A stretch of DNA of 64,000 nt from Ancylostoma caninum (Eukaryota > Nematoda > Chromadorea > Rhabditida > Ancylostomatidae), in the NCBI GenBank assembly GCA_037903475.1, contig JBAJFG010000180.1, positions 620,001 through 684,000 of the forward strand, written 5' to 3'. Below are positions 1 to 10,980 of the stretch, piece by piece. Position 1 is the first letter of the stretch. Every line of letters begins with the position of its first letter. The notes beneath the pieces were generated by a model. That model was not told where the DNA came from. It ran no database searches and worked only from the letters and a program-made list of their open reading frames with translations. The position numbers and the translations under genes are program-made.

Positions 1-6
1 TTTCTT

Positions 7-590
7 GGTACTATTGTACTTGAGCGGCCCCACTATCGAGCCAAACTCAAAACCATGGATTCCTCTGAAAACTTGCATACAGGGGTAACTCGATGTGCTC
101 ACCACGAATATCATATTCATTTCGCATGACAGTATCGATTTTATCGATTTCTTTCAAGTTCGACTCGTATCTCAAATCTCTCTGAAAAAGTGCATTTAGA
201 GGTTCTTGAAGTTGCTGATCACAAATATAACAACCGTTTTGCATCATCGCCTCGATTTCATTGGTTTTCTCCAGGTTTTTATCTGTAGGGCGATGTAATC
301 GCCGACTCCACTGAAGTTTTCCCCATCAAGTCCACCTTTTCTTGCGAAATCTTCATCATATTTGTAACCAGCACCTTCAGAAACCCCAGCAGGCAAATTT
401 TCAGAGCGATCCGAGAGGAGGTCCACACTTGGGAATAAATCGATAAAATCAATAAAATCGATACTATCATGCGAAATGAATATGATATTAGTGATCACCA
501 CATCGGATTATCCCTGTATGCAAGTTTTCAGAGGAATCCATGATTTTGAGTTTGGGCTCGATACTGGGGCCGCTCAAGTACAATAGTACC
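7..590. repeat. 584-bp foldback element with ~145-bp inverted ends
   Basis: The first ~150 bases reappear as reverse complement at about 440-590, with identical outer ends (GGTACTATTGTACTTGAGCG inward from both sides) and only scattered differences over roughly 145 bp. The middle is unique. ORFs on both strands are short and lie mostly in the arms, so I call no gene. No target-site duplication is visible, but only six bases of left flank are in the window. The inner part of each arm (GGGGTA..., CACGAATAT, TATCGATTTTAT) resembles the 118-bp tandem repeat inside the Helitron at 11.2-11.7 kb, which suggests shared ancestry. Confidence 0.8.
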
Positions 591-1741
591 CACTGCTGAA
601 TATGAGTTATAGGCCCCTCAAGACCCCAAAAACGAGCAAAATCCCAAACACGGGGATTTCAGCTGGTGCTGCCCTTAGGCATGGGTTTAAGTCCAAGCCT
701 TAGGCTTAGAATGAGACTTCACGAGAGTGCCCCCCCCCCCCTCCCAGCCAACCCAACTTCCCTTTCTCAAAGCATCAGTCTTAATCGTTCCAACGATGCT
801 ACGTGTCTGACCAAGCAGTACACTCCAGTCTGGAAAATCCATACTGCACCGTTGTGGTGCGATGGACGTTGGAAGGTTAGCGAACGACGAAGCAACGTCC
901 AAGGAATCCATCACAGTTGTCTTCACCTATTGCAAGAACCAGTGTTAGCAGTTACAGTCTTCTCGAAAAAATAGACGTGATAGACGGATTGCGCGAGCGG
1001 TTTCATAGCGGCCAAAGAATCGTGGCGGGACTTTCTCGACGCTCTTACCTGCAGTTGCTCTCTCCGCGTCTGTCGTCCAGATCCCACCGCATTTGTGCAG
1101 CCACGGAAGTCAGGCCCCAGCACAGGTCTTCCCGGGGGCAAGCTGGGCTTCGTAAAAGGGTCAAAAAAGCAAAGAGGGCTTCGTATTGGGGTCCGTGGCG
1201 GATCCCCGGAGAAAACTGTGGTTTTGTTACTTCCAAGGAACGCATCACAGTCATCAGGCGAGATAGGAGCAATAAATAAGTTAATAAGATTCAATAAGTG
1301 CGGAGGAGCTGCTCTTACTTTGAGCGGCGCAATAGGGGCGACTGAGGCCGAAAAACGGCTTGTAGGGAGGCTGCTCGTGCTTTGAGCGGTCAGGCGGGGG
1401 CACATATTCCACAGACACCAGTGGATTCTGAGGATTCCGGCGCAGTCTACACGCAACCAGAGGACATGATATCTTCACTAATAAAAAAACTAAGGGACTA
1501 GCACAGTGTTATGCACCGCACGAAAGATATACACGAAAAACGCTTTTTCTGGAAATTCCATGAAGCTGCTTTGAAGTCCAGACTTTAAGATTGGGCTTGG
1601 AAATTGGAGTTTGTGGAGATCTAAGAGGGCACTACAACTGTATGCTCAGTATTGCCAGAACCGATGTACGGCGCAAAGAATATATGCGGGGGAGACCTCA
1701 GGTCTCCCTCTAGGTCTCCCAGGTCGACCTAAGTCACTTAA
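591..1741. other. Intergenic, repeat remnants
   Basis: No convincing gene. It contains a 12-base C run at about 730-741. A segment at about 1105-1225 matches, in reverse complement, about 20150-20262 (shared words GGGCAAGCTGGGCTTCGTAA and AAGTCAGGCCCCAGC with small changes). Open frames on both strands overlap each other and show no recognisable domain. Confidence 0.5.
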
Positions 1742-2162
1742 AGGCAGCACTCACGGAAATTTTCACTTCTGAGATGAGTCGCTTAGCATGCAGCCGGCGG
1801 CTGGACAGACGCAACAGTAAGTTGGACACCTTGAATGGCCGCCTACGTGCGAAGATACTGCCGTGGACACATCTGCCGCTCTGAACATTAGGGTTCCGTC
1901 ACGCCAACTAACGCCGTTGACAGGGTGTGCGTATGTGGTTCAGCGGGGGTTCTCTATGATTTTTGTACCACTTGCAGGGTCCCGTGGCGGGACCCATCAC
2001 GGAACACTCGTCCGCGCTATGGACACACGTGAAATGCCGCCATCATTTTCTGTGTTTTTTGCGTGTTTCACGCTACTTCATCGTTGTCAATGAGTTCGTC
2101 GTCCCTAAAAACCCCGATATACCGCGAAATCATCAAGCCAAAAATTTCCGTGAGTGCTGCCT
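1742..2162. mobile_element. piggyBac-like MITE, 421 bp, TTAA duplication
   Basis: TTAA at 1738-1741 and again at 2163-2166 flank a segment whose ends are perfect inverted repeats, AGGCAGCACTCACGGAAATT inward on each side, continuing two more bases. TTAA duplication with an AGG... terminus fits the piggyBac superfamily. It is too short to encode a transposase, so non-autonomous. A longer relative lies at 28186-28888, and isolated end-like sequences occur near 2911 and 27350. Confidence 0.75.
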
Positions 2163-2782
2163 TTAACGAGCATATACTTTTTAGTTTACATAATTTTTGG
2201 GCTTCCTCATCATACAGTTTTCTGTAGGGCTTCCTCATCATACACATTCAAGCACCTGATGGATGCGATCCATGAAGTGTGGAATTCCTAGTTCTTGGAG
2301 TGTTGCTAACTAGCGGCAATTTGGCACTCAGCATACATAAGGAGCATACACTTTTTCTTTAGTTCACATAAACTTCGGTGATTTTCAGCAAGCACTTCGT
2401 GTACCCCCTTAGTCCTACTGTTACTGAAGATTGCAATTCATTCCGTAGCGTTTACGCTGCGCAGGAATCCTTGGAATCCCATGCAGTCCAAGCCCGTAGA
2501 TTATGTGCTCCAATCGAACGACGCCGCGGACTAGTTTCAGCGCGTTTTGCCATGTGGACCACGTTCAAATGTACCCCGTGGATAACGCTCAAATGAACAT
2601 GCAGAATTGTAAATCACTCTAATGTTTGCTCGTAGCGTCTCTGATGTAATCTGGCCGAAATCCCTGTTTTGTTTCATTTTCGAACATGTCCTGCTTTCTC
2701 CGACATTTTTTAGGCTTATTTGTAAGAATCATGTGTTCATTCTGACATGTTCCAGTGATCGTTTCAAGGGCAATTCATAGGT
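2163..2782. repeat. Dispersed repeat remnant shared with 19.85-20.05 kb
   Basis: About 2340-2535 aligns in the same orientation with about 19850-20045: a shared AGTTCACATAA, then CTTAGT...ACTGAAGATT, then GCGCAGGA, then CTGCTCCAATCGAAC-like text, with substitutions and small indels. The 19.9-kb copy lies inside the 3.9-kb element, so this stretch is probably the relic of a related element. No gene was recognised. Confidence 0.45.
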
Positions 2783-3221
2783 GAATTTAACAGAAAAGGA
2801 ATCAGCAAAACGGCGGAATCTAGAGAATCAGCAAAACGGCGGAATCTAGCAAGCACAGTTTCAGACAATCGTGTCAGGACCACAATGCGAAATCAGCTTC
2901 GCCCTTTCAAAGCAACACTCACGGAAATTCTCACTTCTGACATGAGTCGCTTAAAGTCTGTCCGAAACGACGAGTCTGCCCACGCACGCGGGGATCGAGA
3001 GGTGGCCACACTGGCCAGCACTCCACGTCCTCATCTCTGATTTGCGTATCACGTTTCATCGTTATCTTCACAATGATTTGGCTGCGACGTGGACGAAGTG
3101 GCAGCTAACAGCATCGCTTCAAAGGGCGAGACTGATTTCGCCATGTGGTCCCCACCCGATTATCTGGAACTGTGCCTTCTCGCTTTCGCCGTTTTGCTGA
3201 TTTCTTTTCTGTGCTAATTTA
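2783..3221. repeat. Foldback element, ~439 bp
   Basis: Bases about 2783-2908 (AATCAGCAAAACGGCG... to ...GCCCTTTCAAAGC) recur as reverse complement at about 3110-3221. The left arm also has a 26-bp tandem duplication (AGAATCAGCAAAACGGCGGA plus six bases, twice, about 2799-2850) that the right arm lacks, so it arose after the palindrome. The middle holds one piggyBac-MITE-like end (ACACTCACGGAAATTCTCAC at about 2915). Confidence 0.65.
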
Positions 3222-3563
3222 TACTGGCTACGTGCGTCAGACGCACGCATCAATTTACGAAGGATTGTACACGTACGGCCGCCTCGAGGACGTAAATGCG
3301 TGCCCCTGAGCGGTGCGACTAGCCCTATCCTTCGTCATACAGACGCACGCGCGTCAAACGCACGCATCTAGTATAAGTTGCCTTTCGAACTGTTCAACTT
3401 CCTACTCCATCCTCTTTCGGATTGAAGGTGTTTTCTTCGAATCTATGCTTTTTTTTATTTTTTTGCGTCAAAATGTTGTGCCCTCACCTTCCTCAGATTA
3501 TAATTTGAACAGTGAACTTGTGCGCAGCACGAGCCGTTCCCTGGGACTCCATTTCAAAGTGGG
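3222..3563. other. Intergenic, nothing recognised
   Basis: Contains ACGCACG/GTCAGACGCACGC-type short repeats (3233-3365) and a T-rich tract. No gene or element boundary could be supported. Confidence 0.4.
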
Positions 3564-3959
3564 TTAAACTTTTCCTTCCGTTTGCATGTTCAAAGAGGGC
3601 TTCGTAAAATTTTGGTTTTTCAAACGGGGCATCGTTTCGATTTTGGGCTGGGGAAGAAATTGTGCCGAGACATGACAGAAGCCGTTTATGTCTTCGAGAA
3701 GAACTGTAAGTTGGTTCATCCACGGGTCCCCATACTTAGCAGTTTTCATGGCGAGCTCTTGGTTTTTTTCTTCTCTTCGGCGCTTCGCTAACAAATCCCA
3801 GAAGGTTGGGCCTCGCAGATTCTTAGTGTCTCTTAATTGTGCCAACATATCTGATGCGGTGCTCACCTCAGTGGGCTTCTCAGGTCTTTGCTCCTTGTCT
3901 CGTGGGACCTTCTCCAAGGTACGTTGGCGATTGAGCATTTGGAAAGCATTCCTATTCAT
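3564..3959 (-). CDS. Hypothetical ORF, 131 codons
   Basis: An open frame with a balanced, charged composition that looks more protein-like than the other short frames here: Arg/Lys/Glu-rich first half (LAKRRREEKNQELAMK at residues ~58-73), then a more neutral C-terminal half with Pro and Cys. There is no signal peptide, membrane span or recognisable domain. The last third of the frame runs through the sequence ACGAAGCCCTCTTTGAACAT, which resembles a repeat at 18990-19030 in the 3.9-kb element, so the ORF may belong to a transposable element rather than to the host. It could also be one exon. I cannot assign a function. Confidence 0.3.
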   Translation of the reverse strand: MNRNAFQMLNRQRTLEKVPRDKEQRPEKPTEVSTASDMLAQLRDTKNLRGPTFWDLLAKRRREEKNQELAMKTAKYGDPWMNQLTVLLEDINGFCHVSAQFLPQPKIETMPRLKNQNFTKPSLNMQTEGKV

Positions 3960-5720
3960 CGTTATGGAGTAAAAGGACGACTAAATGGACAAAGTAAGTT
4001 GAGAAATAAATGGACGTTTAGTACCAAAGAGAAGCGTTCGACATGAAACATCTAATCAATGTGACTCCCTTAGAACGTCTAGCACAATAACCAGCCAATG
4101 TTTCTTCTACATCCTCTACTTACCCGTTGACCTACTAAAACAAAGTATTCAGGACGGAGCCTCAGCATGCATCAGCGAGCATTTGTTGACCTGCGAACTT
4201 AGAAAACGACTACTTCACATAGAGAACGTGGCCACCGCTAATCTCAAGCTGTACTGTGGGAAAGTTTGAAAGAGTGTGGCGGAACGAGAAAGCTCATACC
4301 GTCTCCCATCTGTACGCGTGAGAAAATCTCACGCTCACTGCATTCGAGCGTTCCCCTTCTGGTGCATCGCGTGATGATTTTCTGTTCATCATAGACATTG
4401 CCTGAACATTCTGCTTGCATATTTATGGCCTGCAATTCTCCGCACTGATCACCCACCTCACAGACTACGCAGTTCCTGACTATTGGGAGGAAATGTGCTG
4501 ATCTTCAGAGTGACTGGTCCAACCAGTACCCAGCTACACGAGTCGAGTGAAACCAGGACGGGAGAGCACCTCTATAGCCGAACTGGAGGACACAAGCCAC
4601 CCACCGTAAGTTAGGCCGCAGTAATGGTGTGGCTCACCAGATCACACGACAAGTGGTCTTCCACATGGGACCTACACTGGCGGGTATTGGCAGATGCCTC
4701 GAGCGGTGGCTGAGGGGTGACGAAGGAGGGGAGGGGGCGTGGAAATGTCCCGTCGCATAGCGGGTATGGAACAAAATAGTCTCTAAAAGTAAAAAGAAAG
4801 AAAAGGAAAACGGAGAGGAAAAATGCGAGCTAGAGGCTATGGAGGAATGCTGGAGTTTTTTGTCCAGGAATGGAACTAGGCGAAAAAAGAACGCACAGGA
4901 GAATACTCCGGGGCTCTTCTATCATGGAAGCCTCTTTTGCTTGAGTTTTCTTTGGAGTTCTTGATCCTCTCTCCCTGCTCCATTTGCGGAAGTTTTCTCA
5001 TCAGTGGTGGTGTGTAAACGGAGGCATTCAAAGTTACATATGTATAGTTTTTGGAGGAAAGTAGTTAAATCTCTAGTTGTGTTCTATTAGGTTGCAGCGT
5101 TTTTCTTCGAGAAATCCTGGCCAACATTTTTGGTTATGTTGTCATAGCAGAGTTCATGTAGATTTCATCCAGCTGGTTTTCACTATTTAGTGCGCTTGCT
5201 GAGATGCAAACAAAAGTGGGCTAAAAACGTCGAAATATATTGCCTTTAAGAAGAGTTAAAACTTATTCCTTCTCTGTATTTGTAGGAAGGGATTCATTAT
5301 CAAAATCCGGTGGACGATATCTCCCTGACTTGCTGTCCATGATTGCTTCACCAGAATTATGGTTGAAGCCGCTCGTTCACCGGGAGCGTCGCTGAGATCG
5401 CGTTGTGACGGCTTGGCGATTCATGCTCTCTCGAAGAGGTAGAGTACTTGCCTTTATGAAGTTGATGCCGATGAATACTTTCGAAGAAAAGAACGGGAGC
5501 CAACTATGAACGTGCATCAGCAAAAAAAAAACCTAGTAGAGAAACGAAATAACGCCCGATAGTTATGGTCTACCTAATAGGACGGAAGCCCTTGTCACTA
5601 TCAGTGAACAAGAGCAGAAAAAGCACTGATGACTGGTACATAAAAAAAGTGGGTGGAATTAAGCATCTGCTTTTTTTCGTAAGATGTGTACATATGTTCC
5701 AAAGTTTTAGAAGAATTGAA
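3960..5720. other. Intergenic, nothing convincing
   Basis: Short overlapping frames only. A slightly GC-rich stretch at about 4500-4760 could be repeat-derived, but I found no second copy in the window. Confidence 0.4.
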
Positions 5721-5724
5721 CAAA

Positions 5725-5890
5725 ATTCAATTTCTATTCTAATGTTCGAATATCCAAAAATTCGCACATTCGAAAATTCGAGGGCTCTCAAAAATTCGAA
5801 AATTCAAGTTTTCGAAGATTTGAGGGTTCGAAATTATTTGAAAATTCGAATTTTCGAGGTTCAAAAATTTGAAGATTTGGATTACTTGTC
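5725..5890. repeat. Degenerate TTCGAAAATTCGAG-type simple repeat
   Basis: About 160 bases made of variants of ATTCGAAAATTCGAGG. The core contains TTCGAA palindromes. A similar tract lies at 8205-8335. The mariner at 5909 follows it almost directly. Confidence 0.6.
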
Positions 5891-5908
5891 TTCGCAACTG
5901 TGCTGTTA

Positions 5909-7183
5909 TTAGGTTGGTGCAAAAATAATGCTCGTTTTTCGCTGCTTCATCTTCGGTGCAGAAAACTTCCGGTGTTTCTTATCATCGGTATGAGAAGTTG
6001 CACATGGTTCTGTAGCAAAGTTCATGGCCTTTTCAAATATCTCATGAATTTTTAGCGAAGTTTATGTTTCTGGTGAATTTTTAGTTGTGGAACGAAAGGC
6101 GCCAAAACAAGTTTTTTGCCAAACTCACTTCAGCGAGCTGATGCTCGATGGCATCGCAGCAGGAATCGCTCAGAATACCACCATAGTTTTGGCGAAGGAA
6201 GTGCGAGCGAATGCATTCCGCCGAGCTGCTCCTGGATTTTTCGCCTTGGTGTGCCTTGCTTCGAAACTAAGGAATGTCGCACAGGTCTTCCCGGGGTTTG
6301 CGACCCCCAACTGATGACAATTATCAAACAGCACCCATCCAAAACAACATATTTGGTTTCGCGGAACATTGCTGATGACTGTTGTCAGACCATCCCTCCC
6401 TTCTGTAAAAATGGGAGGATGAAAAAGCTTGACGAGTTGATGTCGCGCATACTGAACGAGTACCACATTGGTCCTCGTTGAGAGGTCTGCTTCGCGCCTT
6501 TGTAGTGAAAGAATTGCGAACAAACAGTCGGTCGCTTAGTAATTAAATATGAAGTACAAACCTCTTCGACAAAATGAGGTGCCTTGCTCACCAGTTGGAC
6601 GAGGAACATGCACCGAAATACTCCCAGAAACCGAAGCAACACCAAAATAAGGCCACGGCGACTTTGTGGTGAACTGCTGCCAAAATTGCTCACTGCAGCT
6701 CATTCGTTCTTCCTAATCTGGTAAGTGGTTTCAAGACATAAATGAAATAATTTAGAAACTTCACGGTGTGACCCCAGCGTTGCTCAATAAAATGGATTCT
6801 TCACTCCTACACGGTACCGTCCAGGCACACCCTGCACGACAGATACTTCACAGGTTGGAGGAACTGAGCTAGGAAGCTCGGACTCCTACGTCATGATCAG
6901 CAAACTTCTCCCTCACCGACTACCACTTCCCCGAGAACCTGGGCGATTTCTTCCGGGAGAATTTTCTCGAAGACTAAAGTGATACCAAAACTGCCCTCCG
7001 GAAGTTTGTCGATTCTAGAGGGTCCTGTCAGAAACGCACGGTAGTCGGAGAACATCTGTCTTATTGCTAAAGATTTGCGGATTACAATTTTTCTAAGCCT
7101 ATTGAAAAAGATCGATCTTGAAAGGAGTTATGAGGTTCGGAATCGAAGGCATGAAAACGCGCATTATTTTTGCACCAACCTAA
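5909..7183 (+). mobile_element. mariner element, 1275 bp, decayed
   Basis: It is bounded by inverted ends beginning TTAGGTTGGTGCAAAAATAA on both sides (23 bp identical, then one mismatch) and flanked by TA at 5907-5908 and 7184-7185. Length and TA duplication match full-length mariners (~1.3 kb). The interior holds a broken transposase on the plus strand. Confidence 0.88.
6116..7060 (+). pseudogene. mariner transposase pseudogene
   Basis: Fragments of a mariner transposase appear in order on the plus strand but in several frames. The frame at 6116-6481 carries the helix-turn-helix and linker region (FGEGSASE, then IIKQHPSKTTYLVSRNIA, then MKKLDE). Around 6610-6700 come remnants of the KPKxHxNK...WWTAA block, and near 6900-7000 a degraded LTDYHFPENL, corresponding to the third catalytic Asp region. 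Stops and frameshifts separate these blocks, and the first catalytic region (DEKW) is not recoverable. The copy cannot encode an active enzyme. It would have mobilised the surrounding 5909-7183 element. The family assignment rests on these motif remnants plus the TIRs. Confidence 0.75.
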
Positions 7184-8204
7184 TATTTCAGTTTCACATG
7201 CTCGCTGACGAAGCGTTCGATTGAAATCTCAGTCCAATTTATCATTTTAATCTAATTTCCCCCCTAAAACCTATGCCTATCTTCGTACGCATTCTCAAGC
7301 CTCCAACCTTTTAAGCTTTGAGACTGCAAAGCGTATAAAGCTGTCGTATAGCTCGTGGAGTTGTAATTCCGCGAATTATGCGACGTTGGCGACAATTATC
7401 TCTCCGGCAGAACCCTCGTGATTTTCTAGATTTTCTAGACACTTTAGGAACTAGCAACTTTGAAAAAAAATTCTGATCATCCGAACTTTTCTTGCGAAAC
7501 CAGCTTGACCGCAAACTATTATAACAACTTTTGCACAGCTTCGTTGAAATACTTTTTAAGCACATAATTTCAGTTGGTGGATTGGTTACATGAAATTTCG
7601 AGACCCTCTTATTGCCCCTCCTTTCCGAATATATTTCAAAATCTTATTCCAAATCTTATTCTATCGCTCAAGCCTTTTTTGAAGGTGGCCGGAAGCTCAT
7701 TCATGATTATGCTAGCCGAACCACAGTATCCAATATAATTTCTATCGCGTCAACTTTTCTACATTTCTAGCATGGCTTGTTTCGTTGAACTACAACATAG
7801 AGGTGTCAAGGAGAAATTCCTTTCGTGTGCACGGAGTTCTACCTACCTTGCGATCCTTGGATGAGTATCATCGTGGGGAGAAATGGGGCGTTACCAGGCT
7901 AGCATGAATGGCGCCTTGATTGAATGCGTCAATCACATGATACACACCCGCGATCCTTTGAATAATGGTTTCTCCAAGAGAGATTGACTTTTCTAAGCCG
8001 GCAGGAATTTTATAATCTTGCAATTCCAAAAGTCATAAAGGATTGACTGTATAGCAGCACAAGTTTCCAATCATGAGGAATCTGTGAGAAATTAAAGAGA
8101 AGCGCAGATGAAGCTTGCTACCCGAGAAATTTCATGCCCGTTGTCATTGTGAAGCATATCTAATTGTTCACCTACATGCATGGCTATAGAAGTTTCCTAC
8201 GAAA
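7184..8204. other. Intergenic, nothing recognised
   Basis: AT-rich sequence with only short frames. No element boundaries were seen. Confidence 0.4.
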
Positions 8205-8335
8205 TGGATTGTTATCCGAATAGATACTCGAATATCCGAAAATCCGATTATTCGAAAAATCAGGGGTCTCCAGAAATTCGGAAATTCGAGTATCTGAAAA
8301 TTTGATGGTTTGCAAACATTCGGAAGTTCGAAAGT
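8205..8335. repeat. Second TTCGAAAATTCG-type simple repeat
   Basis: Variants of CCGAAAATCCGATTATTCGA and AAATTCGGAAATTCGAG. Same character as 5725-5890 but more degenerate. Confidence 0.5.
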
Positions 8336-8585
8336 GAAACTCTAAAACTCTATTATGTTCAAGCTTTTTCTAGCCTTGACCCGAGTAGGTCCTGATCTCT
8401 ACCTCCACCAACGCTTGGAGATGCGTACCTGTGGGAAATGAAGTCTCAGTGTATACAATCCTTCCCGGCCTCAACTCATGAATGAGTTGCCGCTGTCACT
8501 GCCAAGGAGGAGTGCACGTCAGATTTGAAATTCTGGAATTCAGAACTCCGAAACCAGAAGTTCTAAGAGCAACGGGATATTTTAT

Positions 8586-8649
8586 TAGGTTGAGCAATAA
8601 GTTCGTGCGGTTTTCCTGAGCATTCAGTGTAATTTCACGAAGTGGACTA
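8586..8649. mobile_element. mariner terminal fragment
   Basis: TTAGGTTGAGCAATAAGTTC followed by GTGCGGTTTT is a mariner-type terminus. The matching opposite end (AAACCGCACGAACTTATTGC then CCAACC) is found only far away, in the tandem duplication at about 24548 and 25308. No partner end occurs nearby, so this is a truncated end next to the 3' region of the Penelope-like element. Confidence 0.55.
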
Positions 8650-10052
8650 TGTACATAGTTGAACTTCGCTTTTTCTGAAAGTTAATATCTGCGGTACTTC
8701 TTCTTCATATCTAGAGCAAGCCCTTGCGAAAAATCGCCTCATAACTCGAATGTTTTCTTGTTTAGAAACCTTGGCATAGTCGACCTTGTGTATGATTATT
8801 CTTCTGCCTTCGAGGTTTTTTTTTAGGTGGAACACTTTCACTGACCTAACGTTTCGGCTTTGTTGCCGTCTTCAGAGGTCTGCAAAGAGGTTGTTCCGAA
8901 AAATCTTACGTCTATCCCACCAAGCACCTCTCCATCCTGTGCTCGAATCTCGACTTCGTTCGATGCACAGAATTCAGAAGCCGCACACTGTCAAAAATCA
9001 GCTCACCGAGTGTTCCACCGAGAGTGTTTAAAGGTCGGACTACTATACTGCCACGTGCTTCAACGAATGAATGTGGAGACATGAATGATGATAGAAGTAT
9101 ATTAGATCTACATAGGCGATAGCAAGCAGTTTATAGCTCACAGAGTGGTACGAACGGCATGGATTCGTTTGTAGTCGAAATACACTCATTTTTATTATTT
9201 ATTGAAGGATTCTGGACCGATATCCAGAACGCCTCCAATGTCTTCCTTGCTGATGTTTCCGTTTCGTGAGCTAGAATCGTGCGCTTCACATCAAACTCTT
9301 TCCCACGATGGGATTGGTTCTTGTGCCTCCCCAACTCCCCAACAGTGTTAACAAGCTTCCACGACGTTTGCTTGCCAGGTGTTCCTTAATTCTCACCTCC
9401 AAAGTTCTTCCAGTTTCCTCAATGTAAGTCTCGCTGCATGCCAAGCACTCTAGCTGATAAATTACTCCCGTTTGCGCACAGTCGTCTTGTTCTACCGTAT
9501 GGACATAGTACGCAACGTTCAGAGATGCATTGTCTGTCATAGAATCTGTTTCGAACAAGTTGACCTCTTATGTTACTGTTGGAAATGTTTATCAGTCTCA
9601 AATCATCTTGGAGTTGCGCTTGAACAATACAGCGTCGTATATCGGCACCTATGCTGTCAGAAATAAATGAAAGGCAAAGCGGTACTTTGTTTTGCACCGA
9701 GATATCACCGCTTACAGTGTGGGACTTCTTATGACGTGAGAACACTGCATAGCCGTTAGCGCCAGCAATATCCCATGCAAGCTTTCGTGATTCTTTTCTT
9801 TCGTTATCCCCAGTGCACAGTTCAACCGCAGTCTTGAACATGTTCCGTAGAACTGCGCGCTTTATAGCCATTGGATGTGCTGAGCAAGCGCGTAATGAGA
9901 TGTTCTTACAGCTTTTTTTTGCGATACCATTTAAATCTGATACGACCACCAGATAAGCTGATTTGGGTGTTGAGAAAAGGAAGCCAGCCGTTGGATAGTT
10001 TCTTTCGAGTGAGCCTTATGTATTGTGACTGCTGGTTGAGAATACGGAAATT
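8650..10052 (-). mobile_element. Penelope-like element, 3' half (RT end, linker, GIY-YIG)
   Basis: Read on the minus strand from 10052: the end of a Penelope-like RT (about 10040-9950), a linker (AIKRAVLRNMFKTA, then RHKKSHTVSGD), a Cys-containing block (SERCVLCPYGRT) and a GIY-YIG endonuclease-like segment (GVIYQLECLACSETYIEETG, then RIKEHLASK), ending with NKNECIS...PFVPLCEL and a stop near 9140. The 3' region (9130-8650) has GAAGACGGCAACAAAGCCGA, a text I associate with PLE 3' ends. The frame changes between the 9419-9949, 9286-9558 and 9131-9334 open frames, so the copy is broken. Its 5' truncation near 10050 abuts a second copy facing the other way. Confidence 0.82.
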
Positions 10053-10617
10053 GTCCTCGACCGACTGCACAAAGCGAGATTCGACGACAACTGCGCGATG
10101 GAACCCTTCGATGTCGGTTCACTATACACGAATGTGCAAAATAGTGAAGCCCTGCAGGCTTTGTCCGAAATATTAACTTGCATGGCACCCATCTGGAAAC
10201 ATATGGGCTGAGCAGAACGCGGTTGCTTGCTCCTATCAAAGAATGACTCAGCTGCAATATCTTCAAATGGTTCGGTAGGTAGTATGCGCAAGTGAGAGGT
10301 TTAGCAATGGGCCAGCGATTGGCACCGGTCCTGGCAATCTGCTTCATGAGCAGAATCGAGGCACCTGTGCTAGCCCGCTTGCCAATTTTGTACTGCAGGT
10401 ACATCTATGATTGCTATGTAGTTACATCAACACACTCCGAAATGGACGGGTGTTTCCATATTCTCAACCAGCAGTCGCAGTACATAAGGCTCACTCGATA
10501 GAAACCATCTAACGGCTAGCTTCCTGGCTTCCTTTTCTCAACACCCAAATCAGCTTATCTGGTGGTCGTGTCAGAGTTAAATGGTATCGCAAAGAAAGCT
10601 GTAAGAACATCTTATTA
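10053..10617 (+). pseudogene. Penelope-like element copy 2, piece 1 (RT core)
   Basis: The plus strand reads PFDVGSLYTNVQNSEAL (catalytic Asp region, ~10105-10150), then RGLAMGQRLAPVLAICF (~10295-10345) and CRYIYDCYV (~10396-10422), where PLE RTs have RYIDD; here the first Asp of the pair is Tyr. It continues into a segment that duplicates, in inverse orientation, 9870-10050. Internal stops and an 8-base duplication (TTCCTGGC at about 10520) break the frame. It stops at 10617 inside AAAGCTGTAAGAACATCTTA, exactly where the 7.9-kb element starts, and resumes at 18514. Confidence 0.82.
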
Positions 10618-10980
10618 CAGGGTGGGCCAAAATTACGGTAACAACGCTCGTTTCTTTCACAAAAGGAATTGTTTTGCCTTGAAGTTAAATTTAGTTGAGA
10701 TGTCCTTTCGCAACGTTTTACCGAAACAGTGCTCCGGCCCACAAGTCATGTCTAGTTTAGGACTCAGCCAAAAATATATTTTAGGTACCATTGCTTTCAT
10801 CGAGTGACCACCCATTTACTTTGGTCTCAATAAGTAGGGTTCGTTGGCTTTGGTAATACCCGAGACCAGGGCTTGTTAATAACCTTTCCTGAATTTGAAT
10901 CAGTTGAGCAAGCACTTCTAAAAATGTTGGATAAGCTGAACCCAAACCACTTGCGCGCCATCTCGAGGTGAAAGGTTGCA

